33,049 nt of DNA from Breznakibacter sp. (GTDB lineage: Bacteria; Bacteroidota; Bacteroidia; Bacteroidales; Marinilabiliaceae), in the NCBI GenBank assembly GCA_018055415.1, contig JAGPHP010000010.1, positions 1-33,049 of the forward strand. The letters are read 5' to 3'. Shown in pieces: positions 1-10,400 of the stretch (positions are counted from its first letter, which is position 1; every line of letters begins with the position of its first letter). The position numbers and the translations under genes were made by a program. A model generated the notes under the pieces. That model searched no databases. It was not told the DNA's origin and saw only the letters and a program-made list of their open reading frames with translations.

Positions 1-23
1 TGCTAAAAAAATGAACTATATAA

Positions 24-1049
<1,026 letters not shown>

Positions 1050-1070
1050 TTACATCCATTATAATTATGA

Positions 1071-1103
1071 AAGCCTCCAAAGTTATTTGGGGGCTTTTTT
1101 TTT
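1071..1103 (+). terminator. Intrinsic terminator after gap
   Basis: An 11-bp stem, AAGCCTCCAAA pairing with TTTGGGGGCTT (one G-T pair), closes a GTTA loop and runs directly into nine T residues. It ends the gap transcript and separates it from rpsU. Confidence 0.92.
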
Positions 1104-1196
1104 GCTAAAATTCTGCTTCTTATTTTGCATGTCTGAAGCCCCAACATTATACCCAGCATAAATTATCTTTTTTTTTAATTTTATACACCTAATCTC

Positions 1197-1227
1197 TTGA
1201 TACTCTCATTTTTCTTCTGTTTCTTTG
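1197..1227 (+). promoter_or_regulatory. Possible promoter for rpsU
   Basis: A TTG at 1197-1199 lies 20 bases upstream of TTTCTTTG (1220-1227). This resembles the Bacteroidota -33 TTG and -7 TAnnTTTG elements but lacks the leading TA. It would give a leader of about 55 bases before rpsU. No better match is visible between the gap terminator and rpsU, and the call is tentative. Confidence 0.35.
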
Positions 1228-1286
1228 CACTCCGAAATTGGTTAGGAATTGCCTAACTCTTTGTATAATAGTTTAACTTATTTATT

Positions 1287-1478
1287 ATGATTATCATTCC
1301 AATTAAAGAAGGAGAAAACATCGAGAAAGCGTTAAAGAAATTTAAACGTAAATTCGAAAAGACTGGTGTTATGAAAGAGCTTCGCAGCCGTCAAGCTTTC
1401 ACTAAGCCATCTGTGATCAAAAGAGATCAAATTAAAAAAGCTGTTTACATCCAACAAATGCACAAAGAGGAGGAATAG
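1287..1478 (+). CDS. rpsU: 30S ribosomal protein S21
   Basis: S21 is a small basic protein of the 30S subunit platform, near the 3' end of 16S rRNA. The 63-residue product has the family pattern: a short acidic N-terminus followed by EKALKKFKRKFEKTGV and a basic, mostly helical tail with RSRQAF and KPS. Length and start fit Bacteroidota S21 proteins. It lies upstream of the Xer recombinase gene, an arrangement common in this phylum. Bacteroidota ribosomes often sequester the anti-Shine-Dalgarno sequence with the help of S21. That agrees with the scarcity of Shine-Dalgarno motifs in this window, although hpf and rplJ have clear ones. Confidence 0.95.
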   Translation: MIIIPIKEGENIEKALKKFKRKFEKTGVMKELRSRQAFTKPSVIKRDQIKKAVYIQQMHKEEE

Positions 1479-1545
1479 TCTTCTTGCAACATGTATTTAA
1501 TCTCATAATATTTTGTATCTTTAATATAAGTAACAATTGATTGAG

Positions 1546-2445
1546 ATGACCACATGGATGTTACATCTAAAGTCTTTTTTTAATTACATAGAATTTGAAA
1601 AAAGATGCTCTAAGCACACATTAACTGCTTATAAAACAGATTTATATCAGTTTCATGATTTTGTAGTCGAATTTTATGGTGATCTCCCTGTTGAGAAAAT
1701 TTCCCATAGAGAGGTGCGCAAATGGATCAACCATTTAGATGACCAAAAGATCATCGCGCGTTCGATTAATAGAAAGCTTGCTAGCATCAATGCATTTTTC
1801 AAATATCTGAATAGAGAGGAGGTTATATATTTTAATCCTTTAGAAAAAATCATATCTCTTAAAACACCATCAAAACTCCCTACTTTTGTTAGAGAGGAGT
1901 CGATGGAACTTCTTCTTGAAGAGGTGCCGTTTGGGAATGATTTTGAAGGCAGTAGAGATCGATTACTAATAGAGTTACTTTACGGTACAGGAATGCGCCT
2001 GTCTGAGATCATGAATCTTCGTATTCGCGATGTTGATATCTCAAGAGGTGTTGTTAAGGTGCTTGGTAAAAGAAATAAGGAGAGACTCATTCCTATTCAT
2101 AAACGATTAATAGAGATGTTAAAGGCTTATGATGAGATCCGAACCATTCAGGTCATCGGAAAAGATCATCCATACCTCTTTACAACTGTAAAAGGTGAGC
2201 CTATATACGAAAAGTTGATTTATCGAGTCGTAAATAGGTATTTGTCTATTGTAACAACATTAAGTAAAAAGAGTCCACACGTGCTTAGGCATACTTTTGC
2301 TACAGTTTTGTTAAATAAAGGTGCTGAGCTTAATGCTATAAAGGAGTTGTTGGGACACTCAAATCTCTCGGCAACAGAGATATATACACATAATAACTTC
2401 GAGGCTATAAATTTAATTTACAACCAAGCCCATCCAAGGGCATAA
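1546..2445 (+). CDS. xerC: Site-specific tyrosine recombinase XerC/XerD type
   Basis: This cytoplasmic recombinase probably resolves chromosome dimers at dif with a partner Xer protein. It has an N-terminal SAM-like core-binding domain (about residues 5-85) and a C-terminal catalytic domain. Counting from the ATG at 1546, the catalytic set is complete: Arg151 in GTGMRLSE, Lys175 in LGKRNKER, His245 and Arg248 in HVLRHTF, His271 in LLGHSNLS and the nucleophile Tyr280 in EIYTH. An upstream in-frame TTG at 1537 and an ATG at 1558 are alternative starts; family members usually begin close to the equivalent of 1558. Its place between rpsU and hpf is conserved in Bacteroidota and argues for a housekeeping role, not a mobile-element integrase. 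The choice between XerC and XerD is less certain. Confidence 0.9.
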   Translation: MTTWMLHLKSFFNYIEFEKRCSKHTLTAYKTDLYQFHDFVVEFYGDLPVEKISHREVRKWINHLDDQKIIARSINRKLASINAFFKYLNREEVIYFNPLEKIISLKTPSKLPTFVREESMELLLEEVPFGNDFEGSRDRLLIELLYGTGMRLSEIMNLRIRDVDISRGVVKVLGKRNKERLIPIHKRLIEMLKAYDEIRTIQVIGKDHPYLFTTVKGEPIYEKLIYRVVNRYLSIVTTLSKKSPHVLRHTFATVLLNKGAELNAIKELLGHSNLSATEIYTHNNFEAINLIYNQAHPRA

Positions 2446-2464
2446 TTATATGGGAGGAATTCTT

Positions 2465-2764
2465 ATGAATACTACAATTCAATCAGTACACTTCACTGCT
2501 TCTGAGCAATTGGAGCTCTTCGTTAATCAAAAGACTGGCAAATTAGTTCAATTTTTTGATGGCATCATTAGCGCCGAGGTGATTTTAAAGCTCGAAAAAT
2601 CCGAAACTACAGATAATAAAGTGTCGGAAATTTCTATTAAAATACCTGGAGAAACTCTTTTTGCAAAAAAACAAGCAAAAACGTTTGAAGAGGCTACCGA
2701 TTTAGCATGCGACGCTCTTCGCAAACAACTTGTAAAAGTAAAAGAGAAGGGTAGCAGTAAATAG
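2465..2764 (+). CDS. hpf: Ribosome hibernation-promoting factor, HPF/RaiA (YfiA) family
   Basis: The protein binds the 30S A and P sites in stationary phase and keeps ribosomes inactive. This is the short form, about 99 residues, without the C-terminal dimerisation domain of long HPF. The fold pattern is visible as IQSVHFTASEQLELFVNQKTGKL followed by a second half with LFAKKQAKTFEEATDLACDALRKQLVK. The ATG at 2465 is preferred over the in-frame ATG at 2450 because GGAGGA (2454-2459) sits at Shine-Dalgarno distance and the conserved N-terminus begins MNTTIQSVHF. The xer stop lies about 20 bases upstream, so the two genes are probably cotranscribed. Confidence 0.93.
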   Translation: MNTTIQSVHFTASEQLELFVNQKTGKLVQFFDGIISAEVILKLEKSETTDNKVSEISIKIPGETLFAKKQAKTFEEATDLACDALRKQLVKVKEKGSSK

Positions 2765-2785
2765 TTAAAAAAAACGCTAAAATCT

Positions 2786-2815
2786 TTGTTATAAAGAAAA
2801 TAGTTAGTACATTTG
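2786..2815 (+). promoter_or_regulatory. Promoter of the tuf-secE-nusG-ribosomal protein operon
   Basis: TTG (2786-2788) is separated by 19 bases from TACATTTG (2808-2815). This matches the Bacteroidota primary sigma promoter form (TTG, then TAnnTTTG) at the expected spacing. Transcription would begin near 2820, giving a leader of about 130 bases ahead of tuf. Confidence 0.8.
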
Positions 2816-2840
2816 CACACCGATTTTTGGAGAAGATGTG

Positions 2841-2857
2841 GCTATTAGTTTAATAGC
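2841..2857 (+). other. Hairpin in the tuf leader
   Basis: GCTATTA (2841-2847) and TAATAGC (2851-2857) form a perfect 7-bp stem with a 3-base loop, about 20 bases after the predicted transcription start, followed by a T-rich stretch. It could influence tuf mRNA stability or elongation. No known riboswitch class is recognised. Confidence 0.5.
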
Positions 2858-2951
2858 TGGTTTTTATTGGCATGTTTGCCCTCTTATAATCGATTGTAAT
2901 TAAGAAAAGAGAAATAAATTATTAATATCTAATTGTCAAAATTTTTCAATT

Positions 2952-4142
2952 ATGGCTAAGGAAACATTCAAAAGGGATAAGCCGCACGTTAACATTGGTA
3001 CTATTGGTCACGTTGACCACGGTAAAACTACCTTAACAGCTGCTATCACAACTGTTTTAGCAAAAAACGGCTGGTGCGAGGTAAAATCATTTGAGTCAAT
3101 TGATAGCGCTCCAGAAGAAAAAGAGAGAGGTATCACTATCAACACAGCTCACGTAGAGTACGCTACAGCTAATCGTCACTATGCTCACGTTGACTGTCCA
3201 GGTCACGCGGATTACGTGAAAAACATGGTTACTGGTGCTGCTCAAATGGACGGTGCAATCCTTGTTTGTGCTGCTACTGATGGCCCTATGCCTCAAACTC
3301 GCGAGCACATTCTTTTAGCTCGTCAGGTAAACGTTCCAAGAATCGTTGTATTCCTAAACAAAGCTGATATTATCGGTGATGATGAGGAGATGATGGAACT
3401 TGTTGAAATGGAAATCCGTGATCTATTAAGTTTCTATCAATTTGATGGTGACAATACTCCTATCATTCGTGGTTCTGCTCTAGGTGCACTTAACGGTGAG
3501 CCAGAATGGGAAGCGAAAGTAGTCGAACTTATGAACGCTGTTGATGAGTGGGTTCCACTTCCTCCACGTGACGTTGAAAAACCATTCTTGATGCCTGTTG
3601 AAGACGTATTCTCGATCACTGGTCGTGGTACTGTTGCAACTGGTCGTATCGAAACTGGTATCATCAAAACTGGTGAGTCAATGGAATTAGTTGGTCTTAG
3701 CGATGAGAAGAAAACAACTGTTTGTACAGGTGTTGAGATGTTCCGCAAGATTCTTGACGAAGGTCAAGCTGGTGACAACGTTGGTCTATTGATGCGTGGT
3801 ATTGCAAAAGAAGATATCAAAAGAGGTATGGTTCTTTGTAAGCCAGGTTCTATCAAACCTCACACTAAATTCCAAGCTGAAATTTATGTGTTGAAGAAAG
3901 ATGAAGGTGGTCGTCACACTCCATTCCACAACAAATATCGTCCTCAATTCTATTTGAGAACTCTTGATATTACAGGTGAAATCACTCTTCCTGCTGGAAC
4001 TGAGATGGTTATGCCAGGTGATAACATTACTATCACAGTAGAATTAATCTATCCAGTGGCTCTTAACGAGAACCTACGTTTTGCTATCCGTGAAGGTGGT
4101 AGAACTGTTGGTGCTGGTCAGATTACAAAAATTCTTGAGTAG
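2952..4142 (+). CDS. tuf: Elongation factor Tu
   Basis: EF-Tu is the GTPase that delivers aminoacyl-tRNA to the ribosome. At 396 residues it is full length. The G1 motif GHVDHGKT is at residues 19-26, followed by RGITI (switch I end), DCPGHADY (G3) and NKAD (G4), then domain II ([13 protein letters not shown]) and domain III ending [14 protein letters not shown]. His in DCPGHADY corresponds to the catalytic histidine. The clear promoter about 135 bases upstream probably drives tuf, tRNA-Trp, secE and nusG. In many bacteria several tRNA genes precede tuf; here none do, and only tRNA-Trp follows. Confidence 0.98.
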   Translation: MAKETFKRDKPHVNIGTIGHVDHGKTTLTAAITTVLAKNGWCEVKSFESIDSAPEEKERGITINTAHVEYATANRHYAHVDCPGHADYVKNMVTGAAQMDGAILVCAATDGPMPQTREHILLARQVNVPRIVVFLNKADIIGDDEEMMELVEMEIRDLLSFYQFDGDNTPIIRGSALGALNGEPEWEAKVVELMNAVDEWVPLPPRDVEKPFLMPVEDVFSITGRGTVATGRIETGIIKTGESMELVGLSDEKKTTVCTGVEMFRKILDEGQAGDNVGLLMRGIAKEDIKRGMVLCKPGSIKPHTKFQAEIYVLKKDEGGRHTPFHNKYRPQFYLRTLDITGEITLPAGTEMVMPGDNITITVELIYPVALNENLRFAIREGGRTVGAGQITKILE

Positions 4143-4161
4143 TATTAAGCACTATAATTAA

Positions 4162-4188
4162 ATAGAGGGGAGCTTGTCTTCCCTCTAT
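4162..4188 (+). terminator. Hairpin after tuf, weak terminator or processing site
   Basis: ATAGAGGGGA (4162-4171) pairs with TTCCCTCTAT (4179-4188) across a 7-base loop. Only ACTTTAC follows, so there is no proper T-run. It lies five bases before the tRNA-Trp gene, so partial termination or RNase processing of the tuf-tRNA transcript is as likely as full termination. Confidence 0.5.
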
Positions 4189-4193
4189 ACTTT

Positions 4194-4265
4194 ACGGAAG
4201 TAGTTCAGCGGTAGAGCACTGGTCTCCAAAACCAGCTGTCGGGAGTTCGAATCTCTCCTTCCGTG
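4194..4265 (+). tRNA. trnW: tRNA-Trp (anticodon CCA)
   Basis: The acceptor stem ACGGAAG/CTTCCGT, the D arm with GTTCAGCGGTAGAGC, the anticodon stem CTGGT/ACCAG with loop CTCCAAA, and the T arm GGGAG/CTCTC around TTCGAAT all fold. The anticodon CCA is at 4226-4228. The discriminator base is G4265, as expected for tRNA-Trp. The CCA tail is not fully encoded. Its position between tuf and secE is conserved in Bacteroidota. Confidence 0.97.
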
Positions 4266-4302
4266 CATCACCGAAAGGTTTAATCGGTTTTAATTTAGAG
4301 AT

Positions 4303-4509
4303 ATGATAGCGAAAATTCAAAATTACTTTAGAGAAGTTTATACTGAATTGGTTTTAAAAACCAGTTGGCCAACAAGGGCTGAATTGCAAAGCAGTGCTAT
4401 GATTGTGATGGTTGCTTCGCTAATTATTGCGGTGATCATCTTTGGTATGGATATTTCGTTTGATTATATTCTAAAAAACATCTACAGTTTTCTTTTACCA
4501 TCTAACTAG
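4303..4509 (+). CDS. secE: Preprotein translocase subunit SecE
   Basis: SecE is the small essential clamp subunit of the SecYEG channel in the inner membrane. The 68-residue product has the short-form layout. An amphipathic N-terminal helix (IAKIQNYFREVYTELVLKTSWP, with the conserved TSWPT) is followed by one membrane segment at roughly residues 30-52. The gene lies 37 bases after tRNA-Trp and 18 bases before nusG, in the conserved secE-nusG-rplK order. Confidence 0.95.
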   Translation: MIAKIQNYFREVYTELVLKTSWPTRAELQSSAMIVMVASLIIAVIIFGMDISFDYILKNIYSFLLPSN

Positions 4510-4527
4510 TTCGAAGTAGGATAAATT

Positions 4528-5091
4528 ATGGAAATTACGAGTCCTAGTACCTGGTATATTCTCAAAACTATTGGGGGTAAAGAAAAGAAGGTAAAAGAGT
4601 ATATTGAGAGTGAAATACAGATTCTAGATCTTACAAGTAAACTTGGTCAACTTTTGATCCCAGTTGAGAAAATTGTGACTCAAAAGGGTGGAAAACGTCA
4701 AGAAAAAGAGAAAATCCTTTATAATGGATATCTTTTTGTTGAAATTTTAAGCACCGAGAAGAAAGAGGTTACTGAATTATTTCATACGCTTAAAAATACA
4801 CCTAACGCTATTGGCTTTATTACATCGCCAAGTGGTAAACCAGAGCCTGTAAATGCACTAGAAATGCGTCGCATCTTAGGTATGGTTGATGAATTATCTC
4901 AACGTGTTGCTATTAGTGGCGAAGCGTTTGTAGTAGGTGATAATGTTAAAGTAACAGATGGTCCGTTTAATGATATGACTGCTGTTGTTGAGGAGGTTAA
5001 TAACGATAAGCATAAGCTTAAAGTATCCGTTAAGATTTTCGGAAGAAAGACTCCTTTAGAATTGAGTTTCACACAAGTAGTTAAAATGTAA
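4528..5091 (+). CDS. nusG: Transcription termination/antitermination factor NusG
   Basis: NusG binds the RNA polymerase clamp and links transcription to Rho or to the ribosome. The 187-residue product has the N-terminal NGN domain opening with TWYILKTIGGKEKKVKEYI and containing NGYLFVE, and a C-terminal KOW domain (about residues 130-187) with VGDNVKVTDGPFNDMTAVVEEV. Both domains are complete. It sits between secE and rplK; the 96-base gap to rplK holds no obvious promoter or terminator. Confidence 0.96.
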   Translation: MEITSPSTWYILKTIGGKEKKVKEYIESEIQILDLTSKLGQLLIPVEKIVTQKGGKRQEKEKILYNGYLFVEILSTEKKEVTELFHTLKNTPNAIGFITSPSGKPEPVNALEMRRILGMVDELSQRVAISGEAFVVGDNVKVTDGPFNDMTAVVEEVNNDKHKLKVSVKIFGRKTPLELSFTQVVKM

Positions 5092-5187
5092 TTAGTTATT
5101 GTTGTTGTCGCTTCCAGATACAATCTTAACGCAAAAAAACGATTACATTACTATTTTTATTTATTCATAATTATTAAGAATTGCTAA

Positions 5188-5631
5188 ATGGCTAAAGAAG
5201 TAGAAACCTTTATCAAATTACAGATTAAAGGTGGTGCTGCAAATCCTTCGCCTCCAGTAGGGCCTGCTTTAGGTTCTAAAGGTGTAAACATCATGGAGTT
5301 TTGTAAGCAGTTCAATGCAAGAACTCAGGATAAAGCTGGTAAAGTTCTTCCAATTGTGATTACCGTTTATAAAGACAAATCTTTTGAATTTGTTGTAAAA
5401 ACTCCTCCAGCTGCAATACAGTTGATGGAAGTTTGCAAACTCAAAGGTGGTTCAGCAGAGCCAAACCGTAAGAAGGTTGGTAATGTAACTTGGAAACAAG
5501 TTCAAGCTATTGCTGAAGAGAAAATCGTTGATATGAACTGTTTCTCAGTTGAATCTGCTATGACGATGATTGCTGGTACTGCCAGAAGTATGGGTATTAC
5601 TGTTGAAGGTGAATTTCCTGGTAAAAATTAA
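5188..5631 (+). CDS. rplK: 50S ribosomal protein L11
   Basis: L11 forms the stalk base with the GTPase-associated region of 23S rRNA. The 147-residue length is typical. The proline-rich N-terminal segment [18 protein letters not shown] is present, with the C-terminal RNA-binding domain ending [12 protein letters not shown]. It heads the rplK-rplA pair. In other bacteria L1 represses this pair by binding its own mRNA; I could not identify an L1 site in the leader. Confidence 0.98.
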   Translation: MAKEVETFIKLQIKGGAANPSPPVGPALGSKGVNIMEFCKQFNARTQDKAGKVLPIVITVYKDKSFEFVVKTPPAAIQLMEVCKLKGGSAEPNRKKVGNVTWKQVQAIAEEKIVDMNCFSVESAMTMIAGTARSMGITVEGEFPGKN

Positions 5632-5649
5632 CGAAACCATTTTGGAACA

Positions 5650-6345
5650 ATGACAAAGCTTACAAAAAATATGAAGTCGGCGTTGGCTAAAGTTGATTCA
5701 AGCAAATTATATTCGCTTGATGAGGCTGCCAAATTGGTAAAAGAAATTACTACCACTAAATTTGACGCTTCGGTTGATATCGACGTACGACTTGGAGTTG
5801 ATCCTAGAAAAGCTAACCAAATGGTTAGAGGTGTTGTTACCCTACCTAACGGTACAGGTAAAGAGACACGAGTTCTAGTATTATGTACTCCGGATAAAAA
5901 TGAAGAAGCTAAAGCTGCTGGTGCTGATCACGTAGGTTTGGATGATTATATCGAGAAAATTAAAGGCGGTTGGACCGATATCGATGTAATTATTACAATG
6001 CCAAGTGTTATGGCTAAGGTGGGTGCTTTAGGACGTGTGTTAGGACCTCGTGGTTTGATGCCAAACCCTAAAAGTGGAACAGTAACGATGGATATCGCTG
6101 GTGCTGTTCGCGAAGTGAAGGCTGGTAAGATCGATTTTAAAGTGGATCGTTACGGTATCGTTCACTCAACTGTAGGTAAGGTTTCTTTCGAGCCTGACAT
6201 GATCGTTGGTAACGTAAAGGAGTTTGTTGGAATTATCCAAAAACTTAAACCTTCTGCTGCAAAAGGTACTTATATTAAGAGTATTTATCTTTCTAGCACT
6301 ATGAGTCCTGGTATAAAAATTGAACCTAAGTCTATTGAAGGTTAA
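5650..6345 (+). CDS. rplA: 50S ribosomal protein L1
   Basis: L1 binds the mobile stalk of 23S rRNA at the E site and is often a translational repressor of its own operon. The product is 231 residues, the standard length. Diagnostic stretches are [22 protein letters not shown] near the N-terminus and the signature [19 protein letters not shown] in the middle. The gene starts 18 bases after the rplK stop and is followed 26 bases later by rplJ. Confidence 0.98.
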   Translation: MTKLTKNMKSALAKVDSSKLYSLDEAAKLVKEITTTKFDASVDIDVRLGVDPRKANQMVRGVVTLPNGTGKETRVLVLCTPDKNEEAKAAGADHVGLDDYIEKIKGGWTDIDVIITMPSVMAKVGALGRVLGPRGLMPNPKSGTVTMDIAGAVREVKAGKIDFKVDRYGIVHSTVGKVSFEPDMIVGNVKEFVGIIQKLKPSAAKGTYIKSIYLSSTMSPGIKIEPKSIEG

Positions 6346-6371
6346 TGTTTAATCATTTATAAAAGGAGATC

Positions 6372-6887
6372 ATGAAAAAAGAAGATAAGAGTTTACTTAT
6401 AAATGAATTAGCAGCAACAATCCAAGAGTATAGCCACTTTTATGTGGCAGATGCACAAGGTTTAAATGCAGCTGATACAAGTAACCTACGTAGACGTTGT
6501 TATAAGAGCGATATTAAATTAGTTGTTGTAAAAAACACCTTATTTCAAAAAGCTCTTGAACAAGTTGGAGATAATTTTAGCGAATTATTTGGTACATTAA
6601 CAGGTTCATCAGCCGTATTCTTTTGTAACACAGGTAACGCACCTGCTCGCCTAATTAAAGAGGTTAGCAAAGGTGGTAAGAAGCCAGTGTTGAAAAGTGC
6701 TTATGTTCAAGAGTCTATCTTTATTGGTGCAAACCAACTAGAGGCACTTTGCAACATTAAGTCTAAAGAAGAGGTTATTGGCGATGTTATCGCTCTATTA
6801 CAATCGCCTGCTAAGAATGTAATTTCTGCTCTTCAATCGGGCGGTAATACAATTCATGGCGTATTGGAAACATTAAGTAAGAAGTAA
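6372..6887 (+). CDS. rplJ: 50S ribosomal protein L10
   Basis: L10 anchors the L7/L12 dimers to the ribosomal stalk base. The 171-residue product has the N-terminal RNA-binding domain with LRRRCYKSDIKLVVVKNTL and a C-terminal helix that would bind L12. A classic Shine-Dalgarno, AAAGGAG, stands just before the ATG, which is rare in this window. The gap to rplA is only 26 bases, so the long structured L10 leader known from other phyla is absent. Confidence 0.96.
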   Translation: MKKEDKSLLINELAATIQEYSHFYVADAQGLNAADTSNLRRRCYKSDIKLVVVKNTLFQKALEQVGDNFSELFGTLTGSSAVFFCNTGNAPARLIKEVSKGGKKPVLKSAYVQESIFIGANQLEALCNIKSKEEVIGDVIALLQSPAKNVISALQSGGNTIHGVLETLSKK

Positions 6888-6930
6888 AAATTTAGTTAAG
6901 TAAGAATTTAATATTTAATACATTTAGGAA

Positions 6931-7308
6931 ATGGCAGATTTGAAAAAGCTTGCAGAAGAGTTAGTAAACCTTACTGTAAAAGAAGTTAACGAACTTGCTG
7001 GTATTTTAAAGGCTGATTATGGTATCGAACCTGCTGCTGCAGCTGTAGCTGTTGCTGGTCCTGTAGGTGGTGGCGAAGCTGCTGCTTCTGCTGAGCAAAC
7101 TGAATTCGATGTTATTTTAAAATCAGCTGGAGGTGCTAAATTGGCTATCGTTAAGCTTGTTAAAGAATTGACAGGAATTGGATTAAAAGAGGCAAAAGAG
7201 CTTGTTGACAAAGCTCCTTGTGCTTTAAAAGAAAAAATAACTAAAGAAGAAGCTAACGCTCTAAAATCTCAATTAGAAGAAGCTGGAGCTGAAGTTGAAC
7301 TTAAGTAA
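6931..7308 (+). CDS. rplL: 50S ribosomal protein L7/L12
   Basis: L7/L12 forms the flexible stalk that recruits and activates translational GTPases. The 125-residue product has the N-terminal dimerisation helix (about residues 1-30), an alanine/glycine-rich hinge ([20 protein letters not shown], about residues 35-54), and the C-terminal globular domain with [27 protein letters not shown]. It follows rplJ by 43 bases. A terminator-like hairpin after it separates it from rpoB. Confidence 0.97.
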   Translation: MADLKKLAEELVNLTVKEVNELAGILKADYGIEPAAAAVAVAGPVGGGEAAASAEQTEFDVILKSAGGAKLAIVKLVKELTGIGLKEAKELVDKAPCALKEKITKEEANALKSQLEEAGAEVELK

Positions 7309-7331
7309 TCTTAAAGACCTATTTAGGTATT

Positions 7332-7369
7332 GGTTTAGGAACCCACTCGTTGGGGTCCTAAACCTTTTT
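7332..7369 (+). terminator. Attenuator-like hairpin between rplL and rpoB
   Basis: GGTTTAGGA (7332-7340) pairs perfectly with TCCTAAACC (7356-7364), with an inner CCCA/TGGG extension, and five T residues follow. The structure has the full form of an intrinsic terminator. Because rpoB starts only 40 bases later without a clear promoter, partial termination that lowers rpoBC expression relative to ribosomal proteins is likely, as in the E. coli rplL-rpoB gap. Confidence 0.85.
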
Positions 7370-7408
7370 ATGCTTTTACATTGTTAAGTTCAATTAATTC
7401 GCCAATAA

Positions 7409-10400
7409 ATGAGTCAAAATATTAGTGAAAGGATTAGTTTCGCTTCCATTAAGAAACCGTTAGAATACCCGGATTTTCTGGAAGTGCAGTTGAAATCATT
7501 CCGTGAATTCTTCCAATTGGGTGCTACTCAAGAGGACAGAAAAGACGAAGGGTTATTTCAGGTTTTTAAAGAGAATTTCCCAATTACGGATACCCGTAAT
7601 AATTTTAATCTTGAGTTTATCGACTTTAGTGTCGATCCACCTAGATATAGTATTCAAGAGTGCATCGAGCGCGGTGTTACATTTAGTGTACCTTTAAAAG
7701 CTAAATTAAAGCTTTATTGTACCGATGCCGAGCATGAGGACTTTGATACGGTGGTGCAAGATGTATTTTTAGGTACAGTTCCGTATATGACTGATAAAGG
7801 TAGCTTTATCATCAATGGCGCTGAGCGTGTTATTGTTTCTCAATTACATCGCTCTCCTGGGGTGTTTTTTGGCCAAAATATACATACCAACGGTACTAAA
7901 CTCTATTCTGCAAGAATTATCCCTTTCAAAGGTTCTTGGATAGAATTTGCTACCGACATCAGTAATGTGATGTGGGCTTACATAGATAGAAAAAAGAAGC
8001 TTCCTGTTACAACTCTTCTTCGTGCTATTGGCTACGAAAGCGACAAGCAGATTTTGGAAATTTTTGATCTTGCAGATGAGATTAAAGTTTCTAAAGCAAC
8101 TTTGAAAAAGGTTGTTGGTCGTCGTTTAGCTGCTAGGGTTCTAAAGACTTGGAACGAAGATTATGGCGACGAGGATACAGGTGAGATTGTTATGCTTGAG
8201 CGTAACGAGATCATTGTTGAACGCGAGACCGTATTGGAAGATCATCATATAGATAGCATCATTGATGCTGGCGTTAAAACGATTTTATTACATAAAGAGG
8301 GTCCTAGTCAATCGGACTACTCTATTATTTACAATACTCTACAAAAGGATAAATGTAACTCTCAAAAAGAGGCATTTGCAGAGATCTACTTGGTGTTGAG
8401 AAATGCTCAATCGCCTGATGAGACTACTGCTCGTGATGTTTTTGAAAAGTTATTTTTCTCTGATAAACGTTATGATTTAGGTGAGGTTGGTCGTTATCGA
8501 ATTAACCGCAAGTTAAAACTTGAGGTTGGTGATGATAAGCGAGTACTTACTAATGAAGACATTATTGAGATCATCAAATATCTTATTCAGTTGATTAACT
8601 CGAAGGAGGATGTTGATGATATTGACCACTTAAGTAACCGTCGCGTTCGTACTGTAGGAGAACAACTTGCTACTCAATTTGGTTTGGGTTTAGCTCGTAT
8701 GGCTCGTACAATTAAAGAACGTATGAATGTGCGTGATAATGAGGTGTTTACTCCTGTTGATCTTGTTAACAGTAAGACTTTGTCTTCTGTTATTAACAGC
8801 TTCTTTGGAACAAATGCGTTATCGCAGTTTATGGATCAAACGAATCCATTGGCCGAAATAACTCACAAACGAAGAATGTCAGCCCTAGGTCCTGGTGGTC
8901 TTTCTCGTGAGCGTGCTGGTTTCGAGGTTCGTGACGTTCACTACACGCATTACGGTCGCCTTTGTCCTATTGAAACGCCTGAAGGTCCAAACATTGGTTT
9001 GATCTCTTCGCTTTGCGTTTTTGCAAAAATTAATCGTCTTGGTTTCATCGAAACACCTTATCGTACTGTAAATAGTGCGGTAGTTGATCTTTCAAATGAA
9101 GGCATTAAATATTACTCTGCCGAAGAGGAGGAGTCTAAAATTATTGCTCAGGCTAACGCTGAGGTAGCTGCTGATGGCGCTTTTGTGAATGCAAAAGTAA
9201 AAGCTCGTCATGATGGTGACTTCCCATTGGCCGACAAAGAGAGTGTTGAGTTGATGGACGTTGCTCCGAATCAGATTGCTTCGGTTGCGGCATCTCTAAT
9301 TCCTTTCTTAGAGCATGATGATGCGAACCGTGCATTGATGGGATCTAACATGATGCGTCAAGCGGTACCACTTCTTCGTCCACAAGCTCCAATTGTTGGA
9401 ACAGGCTTAGAGGGCAAGTTAATAAAGGATTCACGTACACATATCGTTGCCGAAGGTGATGGTGTGGTTGAATATGTGGATGCAGACGAAATCGTTATTA
9501 GATATGATATTAGTGAAGATGATCTTTTTGTGAGCTTTGAAGGTGACACAAAACGTTATCGCTTAAGCAAATATCAAAAGTCGAACCAGAGTACAAGTAT
9601 CGACGTTAAGCCGCTTGTTAAAAAAGGACAACGCGTTAAAGAGGGCGATATTTTGACAGACGGTTATTCAACTGAAAAGGGTGAATTAGCATTAGGTCGT
9701 AACTTGAAAGTGGCGTTCATGCCTTGGAAAGGTTACAACTTTGAGGATGCGATTGTGATCTCAGAACGCGTTGTACGTGAGGATGTATTTACCTCTGTGC
9801 ATGTTGACGAGTACTCTTTAGAAGTTCGTGAAACAAAACGTGGATTAGAGGAGTTAACAAGTGATATTCCAAACGTAAGTGAGGAAGCAACACGCGATTT
9901 GGATGAAAATGGTTTGATTCGAATTGGTGCACATGTTAAGCCTGGAGATATCTTGATTGGTAAAATCACACCAAAAGGTGAGAGTGATCCAACCCCTGAA
10001 GAGAAGTTACTACGTGCTATCTTCGGTGAAAAAGCAGGTGATGTGAAGGATGCATCGTTAAAAGCATCTCCATCGCTTTCAGGTATTGTGATCGACAAGA
10101 AGTTGTTCTCTAAGATTGTGCGTGAGAAGAAGTCTCGCTCTCAAGATAAGCCGTTGATCGAGAAGATCGAGAGCGATTTTATTCGTTCGGCTGAGGAGCT
10201 TAAGGGTCGTTTGGTTGACAAATTATTCTCTCTTATTAATGGAAAAACATCGCAAGGTGTTAAAGATTATTTGGGCGTTGACATTGTAGCAAAGGGTACT
10301 AAGTTTACCTATAAGATTCTTCAAGATGTTGATTATATTCAAGTTAATCCATTAAAATGGACGACTGATAAGGATAAGAATGATCTAATTAAAATGGTTA

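Noticed and set aside
1546-2445. Xer-type recombinase as part of a mobile element
   Set aside because: It lies in the conserved rpsU-xer-hpf-tuf order with no flanking repeats or att sites, so it is a housekeeping recombinase.
9153-10098. Several antisense open frames inside rpoB
   Set aside because: They are shadows of the strongly biased rpoB codons, with no start signals or recognisable proteins.
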